Source: Phycisphaerae bacterium (GTDB lineage: Bacteria; Planctomycetota; Phycisphaerae; UBA1845). From it: a stretch of DNA of 54,566 nucleotides. Below, in pieces: positions 8,287 through 16,983 of the stretch; position 1 is the stretch's first letter; each line of letters begins with the position of its first letter. The DNA lies in the NCBI GenBank assembly GCA_021604825.1, contig BQJS01000006.1, positions 1 to 54,566 of the forward strand. The letters are read 5' to 3'. The position numbers and the translations under genes are program-made. The notes beneath the pieces are model-generated. The model was not told the origin of the DNA and did no database searches. It saw only the letters and a program-made list of their open reading frames with translations.

Positions 8287-9531
8287 TTACGCCCACGCTG
8301 GTCGTCGGCGTTTTGGTGCCTGCGCAGGTTCGTTCATTCGCAGGGAGATTCGCTTTGGATCGGTGGCGTAGTCCAGCGCCGTTTCCATGGTGAGGCGTCC
8401 GGCTTGCAAGTGTTCGATGAGGACATCGTCGAGTGTGATCATGCCATCGCTCTTGCCGGTCAGGATCGCATCCCCGATGGCGATTAGATTGTTCGATCGG
8501 ATCGCGCTGGTCACTGGCAAGTTGCTGAACATGACTTCATACGCGAGCACCCGACGCTGACCCTCCTGGGCGTTGGGCAGCAAATGCTGACTCAAGACCA
8601 TTCGCAAGTTGATCGCGAGTTGGGCGCAAATTTCATCGCTACGCTCGCGCGGGAAGAGGTCGGTGAAGCGGCTGATGGCTCCTTTGGCGTCGCGGGTGTG
8701 GATGGTTGTTAGCACGAGGTGTCCCGTTTCAGCCGCCGTCAACGCCATCTGCGCCGTTTCGCGATCGCGAATCTCACCGACGAGAATCACGTCCGGATCC
8801 TGCCGCAAGCCATACTTGAGACCGGCTGCGAAACTGCCAACATCGACGCCAACCTCGCGCTGGGTGATGAGTGCGTTGTCACCGTAATCGTGGACGTACT
8901 CGATCGGTTCCTCGATGGTGATGACACGACTGGTTGATTGTTTGATGATTTGCTGGAGCATGACAGCCAGCGTGGTACTCTTTCCCGACCCCGTCACGCC
9001 GGTTACGAGCACCAGACCGTTTCGAAAACCGGCTGCTCGGTTGACAACTTCTTGCGGTAACCCAGCCCAATTCGCCGATGGCACTTCGCCGGGAATGACG
9101 CGAACGCACGCCCCCAGTCGACCATGGGCATAAAAGACATTCACGCGATAACGCTGTAATGCGTCGTCGACTTTGGACTCAAAAGAAAAATCCAAGTCGT
9201 ACGAAAACGCGTCGCCCAGTCGCGCGATGGCCTTTTGAGCATCGGCGTCGATATTGTCGCGCTGCACCGGTGGGCACACCTCTCGAAGCATGGCCGCGAC
9301 TGATTCATTGCTGATCGCGTCGCCGAACGGTTGCAACTCCCCATGGACGCGGATTCGCGGGCGCTCGCCTCCCAGCAAGTGCAAATCGGATGCGTCGGCA
9401 CGAACCGTGTCGGCGAGCAGCGCGTTCAGCGTTGATGTGTCTGCTGAAATGGTGCGCGGCGCGGGGGGTTGGCCGCCTGCGCAGGCGAAGCCTTCATCGA
9501 GTGAATGGGGATTCGTTCTGGTCTCGTTCAA
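8287..9531 (-). CDS. pilT: Type IV pilus retraction ATPase PilT
   Basis: Hexameric cytoplasmic ATPase that disassembles type IV pili. The 414 residues show an N-terminal PAS-like domain, Walker A GVTGSGKST at 178-186, the Asp box with EEPIEYVHDYG, Walker B DPDVILVGEIRD, and the His box TTIHTRDAKGAISR. The AIRSNNLIAIGDAI region corresponds to the PilT C-terminal AIRNL segment. The tail is short and basic. No other pilus genes are visible around it, so the pilus machinery must be encoded elsewhere. Confidence 0.92.
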   Translation of the reverse strand: MNETRTNPHSLDEGFACAGGQPPAPRTISADTSTLNALLADTVRADASDLHLLGGERPRIRVHGELQPFGDAISNESVAAMLREVCPPVQRDNIDADAQKAIARLGDAFSYDLDFSFESKVDDALQRYRVNVFYAHGRLGACVRVIPGEVPSANWAGLPQEVVNRAAGFRNGLVLVTGVTGSGKSTTLAVMLQQIIKQSTSRVITIEEPIEYVHDYGDNALITQREVGVDVGSFAAGLKYGLRQDPDVILVGEIRDRETAQMALTAAETGHLVLTTIHTRDAKGAISRFTDLFPRERSDEICAQLAINLRMVLSQHLLPNAQEGQRRVLAYEVMFSNLPVTSAIRSNNLIAIGDAILTGKSDGMITLDDVLIEHLQAGRLTMETALDYATDPKRISLRMNEPAQAPKRRRPAWA

Positions 9532-9918
9532 GACGATTCTCCGTAACGCGCAAACGGCTGTGACCCGACGTCGATCAATTCATCGGTATTTCTCGTTGCC
9601 TTTGGGTGTTGTATGAAAGTTTCAAATTCAGCGTCGATTTGCGAGCGCATGATATCAGACGTTGTTTTGGAACTTCCACAAACGGTGCGTTGCGATTGGA
9701 AAGTGAGCATTATCGGTCATGTGTACAATGCCAGCGAAGAACCCCAAATCGTACATTCATCATGCCGATAGTTTAATGGCTGGCATGTTCAACGCGTCTG
9801 GAGAGTTGAAGACTTGTTCGACCCCTCACGCGAGACGTCCTACGCGCTCTGATCGTGATTGCGCCGGGCTTGTGTGTCGAAAACAAAAGTCGGTCTTGCG
9901 TCAGGAAGGATCACAACC
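9532..9918. other. Divergent intergenic region
   Basis: 387 bases between the start of pilT and the start of the PilZ protein. I see no gene. TACAAT at 9724-9729 resembles a -10 box on the plus strand but has no good -35 partner. AGGAAGGA at 9903-9910 is the ribosome site of the next gene. Confidence 0.5.
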
Positions 9919-12258
9919 GTGTCAGATTCCACGACCAACCAAACAACTCAGTTGTTGACGATCGCGAAAGAACTAGGTGTACCGGATCGCGAGCATGGCA
10001 TGCGAAATACCGCACGTTATACGCTGGGTATGCGCGTCGATATTTCGACCGATCCACAAGAGAGCAGTGACGTTGAATCGGTGCTCGTTCACAACGTGTC
10101 AGCCGGAGGCATCGGCATCTGGACGCAGCGCCACTTCGCGAAGGGTGCCAATCTTTCGGTCCTCGATGCGGACGGGCTCGGTTGGATTTCCGGTTCTGTT
10201 CAACATTCATCTCCCGGAGTCCACGGATATTTGGTGGGAATCCAATTTGCCCATGACAACTCAGAAGACAATTCTGGAGATCCCGGTGCCACTTCAAGAG
10301 GTACGGAATCGGGTGCTGGCGAAGCGATCGGGCAGGGAGTTAATGAAGGTCGCGCGTTCTTGTGCATGCCATTGGGCATGGCTCGAATTGGGAAGGGCGG
10401 ACTCACCGGACTCTTGACCGCCACGGTTGTTTATTTGGGGTTGCGCGTTCTGGACTTTGAGATTTTTCCAAGCGAAGTGGCGATCGGTTTTGGTCTGTCC
10501 GTCTTGATCGGTTCGGGTATGGGGATGTTGGGCATTCGCCGCGAACGCCGATTCCTTTCTGGTATCGAAACCGCGATCAATGCTCTTTGCACCAATGCTC
10601 TTTGCACCGGGGAATCCCTGTCATCGTTGCCACCCGCACCAACCACCAGCCACGCTGCGATTAATCGCGGGATTCAAAAGTTACTCGAACATCAGCAAAA
10701 GCAGAGCACTGAAAATAGCATTCAGCGTCAACAGAATTTGGAATTGCAGGAGGTGAAGTCGGGAATCCTCTCGATCGTTTCGCAAGACGTTCGGCAACCG
10801 TTGCAGGCGATTCAGCAACACGCTGAAGTCCTGCGCGAGGAAATCGATTCGTTGTCGCGCGAAAGTCGCTTGGATCTGATCGAGACCATTGCCCAGCAGA
10901 GTACCAACGTCGCTCAACAGGTCGGTGATCTTGAAGAATTGCAGCAACTCGATGCCGACGCGGCGCAAACGAGCGATCGGCGCTCTGGAACGGGCGAATC
11001 TTGCTGTGTCGAGGACGGCATTAAGGAGGTGGTTTCGAGCTTCAAGCCGATGGCCCAATCCAAAAATATCCGAATTGATTTGAATTGTCCCGGTTCGCTG
11101 CCACCCGCGCTCGCCGGTGCTCAAAAGGTGTCGCGCGTCCTCAGGCGTTTGCTGTCCAATGCAATTTCCAGCTCACCTGAAGGCGGGGTGGTCCGGGTCG
11201 ATGTTGAGGAGCGGCCCTGCGAGTTGGTTGTTTCGGTTGCGGACAGTGGTCCGGGCATTCCGCGAGAGAAATGGGGGGCTGCATTCGATCGCGCTGCCCA
11301 ATTGGATGATGCTGAGTGTAAGTCGGATGCGCGTCTTGATTTGGGACTCTACATCGCACGGCGGGTCGTTGAATCCCACCAAGGTCGCATTTGGCTTGAC
11401 AGCGAGATGGGCAACGGGGCGGTGGTGTATTTTGCGATTCCGACGATCGAAACCGATGTTGATGAACCGGTAACGATTGAACCGTTCGCGGGGAATTGTC
11501 GGATCGTGGTGTGCGATTCGGATCCGGAGTTGGCTGCCATGATGTCGCAGGCGTTGCGCCATCAGAATTACCAAGTGGCGGTTGCCCATTGCGGCGAGCG
11601 GTTGATTGAACTGCTTGATCGCGAACCGTTCGACGTGGTGTTGACCGACGTACAGGTATCCGACATGAGTACGTCCGAGTTGCTTGGCGCACTGCACAAT
11701 CGACGCGAACAAGGTTTTTCCACGATACTGCACAGTTTTGAAGAGGGGCTCGACACGGCGCACAAAATGCCCATCGTCGCATGCCTGCCTCGGCCCGCGG
11801 ACCGCCGCCGACTTTATGAGGCTGTCGCGCTGGCGGCCAAACGGCGCTTGGCGTCGGGAAAGACTTTGTTCCTGCTCGAACATGGTTCGATGGAGACGCG
11901 CCGCTTGCGTGGGGTGCTGGAAGAGTCTGGCAACGTCGTGGTCACGTGCAGTTCCATCAGGGAGTTGCAACGACTTCTCAAGTGCTACCGCTGCGATTGC
12001 TACCTGGTCCCTCAAGGCGCGATTCGTGGCGATTGGGGCGACGTAGCCCAACTTCAAGAACATAATCACAATCAGATGGGGAACACACCCACAGCGCAAC
12101 CCGTCGTCCTCGTTGACGAAGTCCGCCGTAGTGAACGGGACATCGAAGCACAACTCGGTCTCAAAATCGTGGCCTATCGACCAGGGTTCGAAGCCGACGT
12201 CCTTGCCGCGTTGGATCCGAATGCGACCGCCGAACTGGAAATGGCACCGACCGTCTAA
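9919..12258 (+). CDS. PilZ / degenerate histidine kinase / receiver fusion protein
   Basis: 779 residues. An N-terminal PilZ-like domain, a possible c-di-GMP receptor, covers about residues 30-115 (VHNVSAGGIGIW, then VGIQFAH). Two membrane helices lie near 162-205. A coiled region then leads into a kinase-like module. At the H-box the usual SHELRTPL reads SQDVRQPL (residues 288-295), so the phospho-accepting histidine is replaced by Gln289. The ATPase domain keeps an N-box-like NAISSSP (about 414-420) and DSGPGIP, but the G2 region is reduced. A receiver with Asp577 (VVLTDVQ) follows, then a second receiver-like fold without an obvious acceptor Asp. Start GTG 9919 has AGGAAGGA upstream. A 15-base tandem duplication (10579-10608) encodes NALCT twice in the linker. 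It probably senses c-di-GMP and signals without autophosphorylation; this is inference. Confidence 0.85.
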   Translation: MSDSTTNQTTQLLTIAKELGVPDREHGMRNTARYTLGMRVDISTDPQESSDVESVLVHNVSAGGIGIWTQRHFAKGANLSVLDADGLGWISGSVQHSSPGVHGYLVGIQFAHDNSEDNSGDPGATSRGTESGAGEAIGQGVNEGRAFLCMPLGMARIGKGGLTGLLTATVVYLGLRVLDFEIFPSEVAIGFGLSVLIGSGMGMLGIRRERRFLSGIETAINALCTNALCTGESLSSLPPAPTTSHAAINRGIQKLLEHQQKQSTENSIQRQQNLELQEVKSGILSIVSQDVRQPLQAIQQHAEVLREEIDSLSRESRLDLIETIAQQSTNVAQQVGDLEELQQLDADAAQTSDRRSGTGESCCVEDGIKEVVSSFKPMAQSKNIRIDLNCPGSLPPALAGAQKVSRVLRRLLSNAISSSPEGGVVRVDVEERPCELVVSVADSGPGIPREKWGAAFDRAAQLDDAECKSDARLDLGLYIARRVVESHQGRIWLDSEMGNGAVVYFAIPTIETDVDEPVTIEPFAGNCRIVVCDSDPELAAMMSQALRHQNYQVAVAHCGERLIELLDREPFDVVLTDVQVSDMSTSELLGALHNRREQGFSTILHSFEEGLDTAHKMPIVACLPRPADRRRLYEAVALAAKRRLASGKTLFLLEHGSMETRRLRGVLEESGNVVVTCSSIRELQRLLKCYRCDCYLVPQGAIRGDWGDVAQLQEHNHNQMGNTPTAQPVVLVDEVRRSERDIEAQLGLKIVAYRPGFEADVLAALDPNATAELEMAPTV

Positions 12259-12420
12259 ATCGCAGGTCGCAACACCAGAAAACCGCTGAATCCCTCAACA
12301 GTCATATCTTGATGACGCACTGATGTTTTGCGCTTTCCAATCGAGGAATTGTCGAAGCGCATAAACAATTGCTAAATATAAAGTTAAGGAGTTGGATTGC
12401 TGCTGTGCAGTGCTACTCAG

Positions 12421-12456
12421 TTGCCTATGTGATAATTCTGTGGTATAGTTACTATA
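12421..12456 (+). promoter_or_regulatory. Promoter with overlapping dyad upstream of the SPFH gene
   Basis: TTGCCT (12421-12426), 17 bases, then TATAGT (12444-12449) make a good sigma-70-type promoter. The -10 box is one half of a perfect dyad, TATAGT-T-ACTATA (12444-12456), in an unusually AT-rich stretch. A protein bound there would block transcription; the ribbon-helix-helix protein encoded in the same operon is the obvious candidate. Confidence 0.6.
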
Positions 12457-12485
12457 TCATTACGATATTACAGGGAGAAGCTCTG

Positions 12486-13379
12486 ATGACCAAAGAACGT
12501 GGCATTTCGACAATGAGCGGTTGGCCGGTGCTGTTTGGTTTGCTTTTCGTACTTCTTGCGGATGCGTATCTAATCTACCTGCCCATTCGAAAGCTTACTT
12601 TGGGTGGGTTTGACGCTGGGTGGATCACGCTGCTGGTGGGTGCGTCGCTCGCGGCAGTGGTTTGGTTGATCCTGATGTGTGGTTTCTTCACTTTGCAGCC
12701 CAACATGTCGGCAGTGCTCCTTCTCTTTGGCAAATACAAAGGGACGACCAAAGACGAAGGATTCCGCTGGGCGAACCCCTTTTACACGAAGCAGAAAGTC
12801 TCGCTGCGGGCCCACAACCTCAATGGTGAGAAGCTGAAGGTCAACGATCGAAGCGGTAACCCCATTGAGATTGCGCTGGTCGTGGTGTGGCGGGTGGCTG
12901 ACACGGCTGAGGCTGTCTTCGATGTGGAGGACTACGTCGCCTACGTTTCGATTCAAAGTGAATCCGCGCTACGTCACCTGGCCACCAAGTATCCGTATGA
13001 CACTGGTGAGAACAATGACGAACTGTCATTGCGCGGTTCGATTGACGAAGTTTCCAATGATCTTCAAGTTGAGTTGGCAGAGCGTCTGGGTAAAGCCGGC
13101 GTCGTGGTCGATGAAGCACGCCTCAGTCACTTGGCGTACGCACAGGAAATCGCCGGTGCCATGCTGCAACGTCAACAAGCCGAAGCGATCGTCGCAGCCC
13201 GTCGCCGTATCGTGGATGGGGCAGTCGGCATGGTTGAAATGGCCTTGGAAAAACTCGAAGAACATGAGACTGTGAAGCTCGACGACGAGCGCAAGGCGAC
13301 GATGGTGAGCAACTTGCTGGTGGTTCTGTGTGGCGAAAAAGCTGCCCACCCGGTTGTCAATGCCGGTTCACTCTATTGA
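12486..13379 (+). CDS. SPFH/band-7 membrane protein
   Basis: 297 residues. Two membrane segments near the N terminus (about 15-35 and 45-75) are followed by an SPFH domain ([15 protein letters not shown], then [16 protein letters not shown]) and an alanine/glutamate-rich helical region ([25 protein letters not shown]) typical of band-7 proteins that form membrane scaffolds. ATG 12486 is chosen for the AGGGAG site just upstream. A ribbon-helix-helix gene follows after 46 bases. I have seen this SPFH plus small Arc-like gene order in other bacteria, but the function of the pair is not established. Confidence 0.87.
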   Translation: MTKERGISTMSGWPVLFGLLFVLLADAYLIYLPIRKLTLGGFDAGWITLLVGASLAAVVWLILMCGFFTLQPNMSAVLLLFGKYKGTTKDEGFRWANPFYTKQKVSLRAHNLNGEKLKVNDRSGNPIEIALVVVWRVADTAEAVFDVEDYVAYVSIQSESALRHLATKYPYDTGENNDELSLRGSIDEVSNDLQVELAERLGKAGVVVDEARLSHLAYAQEIAGAMLQRQQAEAIVAARRRIVDGAVGMVEMALEKLEEHETVKLDDERKATMVSNLLVVLCGEKAAHPVVNAGSLY

Positions 13380-13425
13380 TGAACGGAATCGAAACCAAAA
13401 TCTTTGAAGCTGCCAGGACGGCAAA

Positions 13426-13608
13426 ATGGCCGAAAAGAAATCTATACTCCTACGACTTCCGCCAGAGCTATGGGCGGAAATCAAACGATTCGCCGACGCC
13501 GAACTGCGCAGTGTCAACGGTCAGATTGAATACATCCTGCGCGAAGCAATCAACAAGCGGAAAGGCATGTTGGATGACGATGGGGCCGGCGATGCGAAGA
13601 GTAGTTGA
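13426..13608 (+). CDS. Arc-like ribbon-helix-helix protein
   Basis: 60 residues. The N terminus (KKSILLRLPPELWAEIKRFA) is a ribbon strand plus first helix, and ELRSVNGQIEYILREAINKR is the second helix with the Asn-Gly turn typical of Arc/MetJ proteins. It should bind DNA as a dimer. It lies 46 bases after the SPFH gene and is probably co-transcribed. A dyad over the operon promoter at 12444-12456 is a plausible target. It could also be an antitoxin, but no toxin gene is adjacent. Confidence 0.78.
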   Translation: MAEKKSILLRLPPELWAEIKRFADAELRSVNGQIEYILREAINKRKGMLDDDGAGDAKSS

Positions 13609-14087
13609 GCGATCGAAGAATTTTGGATGTGTTTCATCTGATCCGCCTGTCCGATGAACAGGGTAAAAATAAGTCGGGCGAGCCCGTCGCTCCTCCTCCA
13701 CTCGACGAGCCCGCCGCTTTATTCGGCGACGGTTGGTTTAGAAATCGAACCAACCGTTTGTTTGTAGGAGGGACATCGTAACGGAAACTGCTCAGGTTTT
13801 CACGTCCGAAATACCTCAATAATATGTTCAGGCGAACGGCGCATTCGGCATAATCGTTACAAAGTGACTTATTGCTAACCGTTTATTCGCAGTGACTTGC
13901 GCGATCATTTCAGTGGCACCTGAGAAAATGGATCGGGCGCAATCGGTCAACCACCGATCAGTCTTCAATTCACGACCCACATACTTCAATATGGATACAT
14001 CGCGAACATCATTGTGTGAATGATTGAACCGCTTGCGAGATGTTGGTTCACCAATCTCTTGGTGCCGTTCGCGGCGAATATACGTAT
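13609..14087. other. Non-coding stretch between operons
   Basis: About 480 bases without a convincing gene. It holds the terminator-like hairpin at 13730-13763 and ends at the palindromic repeat at 14090. Small open frames inside lack ribosome sites and recognisable features. Confidence 0.5.
13730..13763 (+). terminator. Terminator-like hairpin after the SPFH operon
   Basis: CGGTTGGTT (13730-13738) pairs perfectly with AACCAACCG (13748-13756) over a 9-base loop and is followed by TTTGTTTG. It lies 120 bases after the ribbon-helix-helix gene and is the only candidate terminator for that operon. Confidence 0.55.
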
Positions 14088-14089
14088 GG

Positions 14090-14113
14090 GCACTGCTCAC
14101 AGAGCAGTGGCAC
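14090..14113. repeat. Third copy of the 24-bp palindromic repeat
   Basis: Identical to the unit at 416-439, in the same orientation, with core CACTGCTC-ACA-GAGCAGTG. It lies 19 bases beyond the stop of the citrate-synthase-like gene, so all three copies in the window are at gene 3' ends. Confidence 0.8.
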
Positions 14114-14131
14114 GTTTATTGATTCCGGTTT

Positions 14132-14917
14132 TTAATTTTTGGGTCCTCTGCGTTTGGCTGGACCATCGTAATCGTGGTCGCCTGGAATGATCTTCCGCAT
14201 TTTCTTTTCGCGGATCATTTCTTCGCGCGCCTGCGCAATCAAGCCGGGGACGCGGGCGATCATGAAGAATCCGTTCATCAATTCCGGTTCAAAGCCAAGT
14301 TCGAGGAGTACTGCCCCGATCGCGCCGTTAACATTGATCGGCAACGGTTTTCCGAGCTGCTTCGCGAGACCGGTTTCGATCAGTTTGCAGATTTCGACGA
14401 ACTTTCCGCTGAAGCCTGCTTCCTTGGCCAATTCAAACAGCCGAGGTGTTCTCGGATCGGCGCTGTGGAGAGGATGACCGAAACCGGCGACGTGGTACTT
14501 GCGGGCCCGGTACTCATCGAGCACTTTGGCCGTTGCGTCTTCGAGTGTAATAGAATCTGCGTTGGCCCGTTCGTCGATTTCAAGAATCGCCTTGGCGCAG
14601 TCTTCGATTGCACCGCCATGAAACCGATTGATGTTGAGCACGCCGGCAGCGACGCACGCATTGAGTGGGGCACCGGTTGATGCCGACAAACGTGCTCCGT
14701 GAACCGAAGGGGCGGTTGGCCCGTGGTCGATTGATGAAACGATGATCGCAGTTATCAACTTACCAACTGCCGCATCGGGCAATTCACCTCGAAGGAGCAG
14801 GTGCACCGCTTGGCCAAAATCGACGTTGCCCATCAATTCTTCGATGGGATAACCGCGCAAGAGGATTTCATTCGGTTTGGTGCTGGTGATGGCTGTCTTG
14901 AATGTGGTAGTTTCCAT
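14132..14917 (-). CDS. Short citrate-synthase-like protein (possible citryl-CoA lyase)
   Basis: 261 residues, much shorter than the 370-430 of normal citrate synthase. It lines up with the synthase-like C-terminal module of ATP-citrate lyase and with stand-alone citryl-CoA lyases. Visible features are the NEILLRGYPIEELMG start, DHGPTAPSVHGAR, the conserved NRFHGGAIED, the histidine in AGFGHPLHSADPR, and NVNGAIGAVLLELGFEPELMNGFFMIARVPGLIAQA towards the end. The likely reaction is cleavage or formation of citryl-CoA, acetyl-CoA plus oxaloacetate being on one side. No citrate-CoA ligase gene is next to it, so the pathway is open. Confidence 0.75.
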   Translation of the reverse strand: METTTFKTAITSTKPNEILLRGYPIEELMGNVDFGQAVHLLLRGELPDAAVGKLITAIIVSSIDHGPTAPSVHGARLSASTGAPLNACVAAGVLNINRFHGGAIEDCAKAILEIDERANADSITLEDATAKVLDEYRARKYHVAGFGHPLHSADPRTPRLFELAKEAGFSGKFVEICKLIETGLAKQLGKPLPINVNGAIGAVLLELGFEPELMNGFFMIARVPGLIAQAREEMIREKKMRKIIPGDHDYDGPAKRRGPKN

Positions 14918-15042
14918 GGTTTTGGCAGTATTACCGAATCAGTCGCGGGATTCCAGAATCTTACGCGCTGGATCAATCAGCCACTTCGGATTCAATTGGC
15001 TGCGGGTCGACTCCACCGGCGGAGCGCTTAGAATCATGGGCG

Positions 15043-15849
15043 ATGGATGACGACTTTATCACAGAACTGACGCGGGAGGTTCGATTCTCCCTGAGCGACG
15101 TGGAGACGGGGGGCAAGCCTCAGAATTCCTGGGCGGGTTGGCCGTCATCGGACCGGTTGGCTCCTTATTTGGTTTTGCGGGCCACGGTGCGGGGGGCGGT
15201 CGATCAGCGAACCGGATACCTGTGCAACATCGTGACACTCGATCGGGCTGTGCGCGACGAGGCGATCCCAAGAATGCACACTTTGTTTCGACAAGACCCT
15301 GCTGGCCGATGCGCCAACGAAACGCTTCTGCAGAAAATCATCTCTCCCCTAGAATCCGTCATGCCCAAAAGGGTCGAACTCATTCGACTTGAACTTCGCG
15401 TGACCCCGTTTCTGGCTTACACCTGGCGAAAGGAAGCGTCGAAAATGCTTCAAATCACGCAGTCATTTGAATTCGCAGCCGCCCATCGATTGCATTGCGC
15501 CGAACTAAGCGATGAGGAAAATCGGCAGATCTTCGGCAAGTGTACGAATCCGAACGGGCACGGGCACAACTACGTCGTCGAGGTGACGGTCGGGGGCGAA
15601 CCGGATGCGAAGTCCGGCATGTTACTCGAAGTGGGCCGATTGGAGCAGATCGTCAAGGAACGCGTGATCGATGCGTTTGACCACAAGCATCTGAATCTGG
15701 ATTGTGCCGAGTTCGCCGATTTGAACCCGAGCGTCGAGAACATCACACGGGTCATTTGGGATCGACTGCACGGCGCTTTTGGTGCTGCGGGTCTAAATAA
15801 TGTTCGCGTCTATGAAACGCCCAAAACATATGCGGAATATTCTGGTTAA
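15043..15849 (+). CDS. queD: 6-carboxytetrahydropterin synthase QueD with a degenerate N-terminal repeat
   Basis: QueD makes 6-carboxytetrahydropterin, an early step to queuosine and other deazapurines. The protein has 268 residues, about twice the family length. The C-terminal half (about 140-268) is a complete PTPS domain: FEFAAAHRLHC supplies a zinc histidine, FGKCTNPNGHGHNY the catalytic cysteine and two further zinc histidines, then DHKHLNLD and a glutamate near the end (VYETPKTYAEY). The N-terminal half has the fold pattern of the same domain (VRFSL, YLVLRATVRGAVDQRTGYLCNI) but lacks the histidines, so it is probably a structural, non-catalytic repeat. Its stop overlaps the stop of the convergent LOG-like gene. 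Confidence 0.83.
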   Translation: MDDDFITELTREVRFSLSDVETGGKPQNSWAGWPSSDRLAPYLVLRATVRGAVDQRTGYLCNIVTLDRAVRDEAIPRMHTLFRQDPAGRCANETLLQKIISPLESVMPKRVELIRLELRVTPFLAYTWRKEASKMLQITQSFEFAAAHRLHCAELSDEENRQIFGKCTNPNGHGHNYVVEVTVGGEPDAKSGMLLEVGRLEQIVKERVIDAFDHKHLNLDCAEFADLNPSVENITRVIWDRLHGAFGAAGLNNVRVYETPKTYAEYSG

Positions 15850-16343
15850 TTCGAGTTGCCCGCCAGCAGCGCCTCGACGGCTGCCTTGACCGCCTGCTCC
15901 GGCGTGTCCACCTTTACGATGTTCTCGTGAACTTCCCACGATCCCAGACCGATCACCGTCTTGCCCAGTCGAAGTGCGTAGGCGATCTCTGAAAGCGTGC
16001 CGAAGCCGCCGCCGACAGCGATATAGACCGCTGCACTGTTGACGATGACGCTGTTGCGGGCCTCGCCCAATCCTGTCGCGATGGCGAGATCGAGATAGGC
16101 GTTTCCGTCGGCTGGGTCGTTCGACGGAAGAATACCCACCACAATTTGCTGCGAGTCTGGTGTGCGTGTCTCCTGAAATCCGCGGGCTACTTCCCGCATC
16201 ACGCCTTCCAGCCCGCCACAAATGATTGAGCAACCGGCTTGGGCGAGTCGTCCGCCGACTTCGTGTGCGCGCTCGTTGGTCAGAGCGTCTTCGGTACCAG
16301 CCCCGATGACGCCCACCAGCTTTCGATTGATTGCGTCGGGCAC
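15846..16343 (-). CDS. LOG/TIGR00725-like nucleotide-binding protein
   Basis: 165 residues with a Rossmann-like fold. GVIGAG near the N terminus, CGGLEGVMREVARGF, and VGGGFGTLSEIAYALRLGKTVIGLG match the PGGxGTxxE signature of the LOG / possible lysine decarboxylase family, with valine in place of the first proline. Some members cleave nucleoside monophosphates; the TIGR00725 branch has no settled function. It begins 4 bases after the dodecin gene and is probably co-transcribed with it. Confidence 0.8.
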   Translation of the reverse strand: MPDAINRKLVGVIGAGTEDALTNERAHEVGGRLAQAGCSIICGGLEGVMREVARGFQETRTPDSQQIVVGILPSNDPADGNAYLDLAIATGLGEARNSVIVNSAAVYIAVGGGFGTLSEIAYALRLGKTVIGLGSWEVHENIVKVDTPEQAVKAAVEALLAGNSN

Positions 16344-16347
16344 TGGC

Positions 16348-16554
16348 TTAGTCCGCGAGAATGAACGTCACCTTCATGTTGACGCGGTAGTCGGTAATCT
16401 TTCCATCCTTTACGTCGACCTTCATGTCGTTGACCCACGCGCCGGTGATGTTCTTGAGCGTCTTGTTCGCTCGCGAAATGCCGAGGTCCATTGCATCTGC
16501 AAAGCTCTTTTGTGAACTGGCTGAGATTTCGGTGATCTTGGCGACTGATGACAT
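16348..16554 (-). CDS. Dodecin
   Basis: Dodecins are small flavin-storing proteins that form hollow dodecamers. The 68 residues show the family layout: KITEISASSQKSFADAMDLGISRANKTLKNI as strand plus helix, the strand AWVNDMKVDVKDGKITDYRVNMKVTFIL at the end. The usual tryptophan in the flavin-stacking strand is present (AWV). ATG 16554 has GGAG just upstream. The LOG-like gene follows after 4 bases. Confidence 0.87.
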   Translation of the reverse strand: MSSVAKITEISASSQKSFADAMDLGISRANKTLKNITGAWVNDMKVDVKDGKITDYRVNMKVTFILAD

Positions 16555-16983
16555 TCGTTGTTCTCCTAATGTTCGATTTGGAAGCCCCATAAGGACGGGG
16601 TGTGTCCGAAATGATAACACGTTCTGACGGGTGGTGCAGGCGCTCAAGGTTGGGGTAAATGGCGGAAGTCTCGGCATTTGACGCAAGTGTTCGTTCGTAA
16701 AACGCTGCCGCTACGATTCTTGTGTCGAATGTGTGTCGCCCTGGGACCTTGAACGTTCTAACCAGTTCACGATAAGATCGGTGGAGAAGTTTCATTGCGA
16801 TAAGATGCGTGGCATGAACGATGATTGTTGCGCATGTTTCAGGTTTCAATAAAGCTGCCATCGCCGGGGCCATCAGGTAGCGAATTCAGACGATTTGATG
16901 TCACGACCAGTCACCAGTCCAAACCAATACGCGGGCGCAAGTGCCTTGCGTGTTTAGGTTGAACTTCCAGGAGGAGTAGAAGC
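16555..16983. other. Divergent intergenic region before the cytochrome
   Basis: 429 bases between the dodecin start and the cytochrome start. No gene is supported. The strong ribosome site AGGAGGAG at 16969-16976, seven bases before GTG 16984, fixes the cytochrome start. Confidence 0.5.

Noticed and set aside
11173..12153. 326-codon open frame antisense to the PilZ/kinase-like protein
   Set aside because: A shadow of a G+C-rich gene; no ribosome site or domain.
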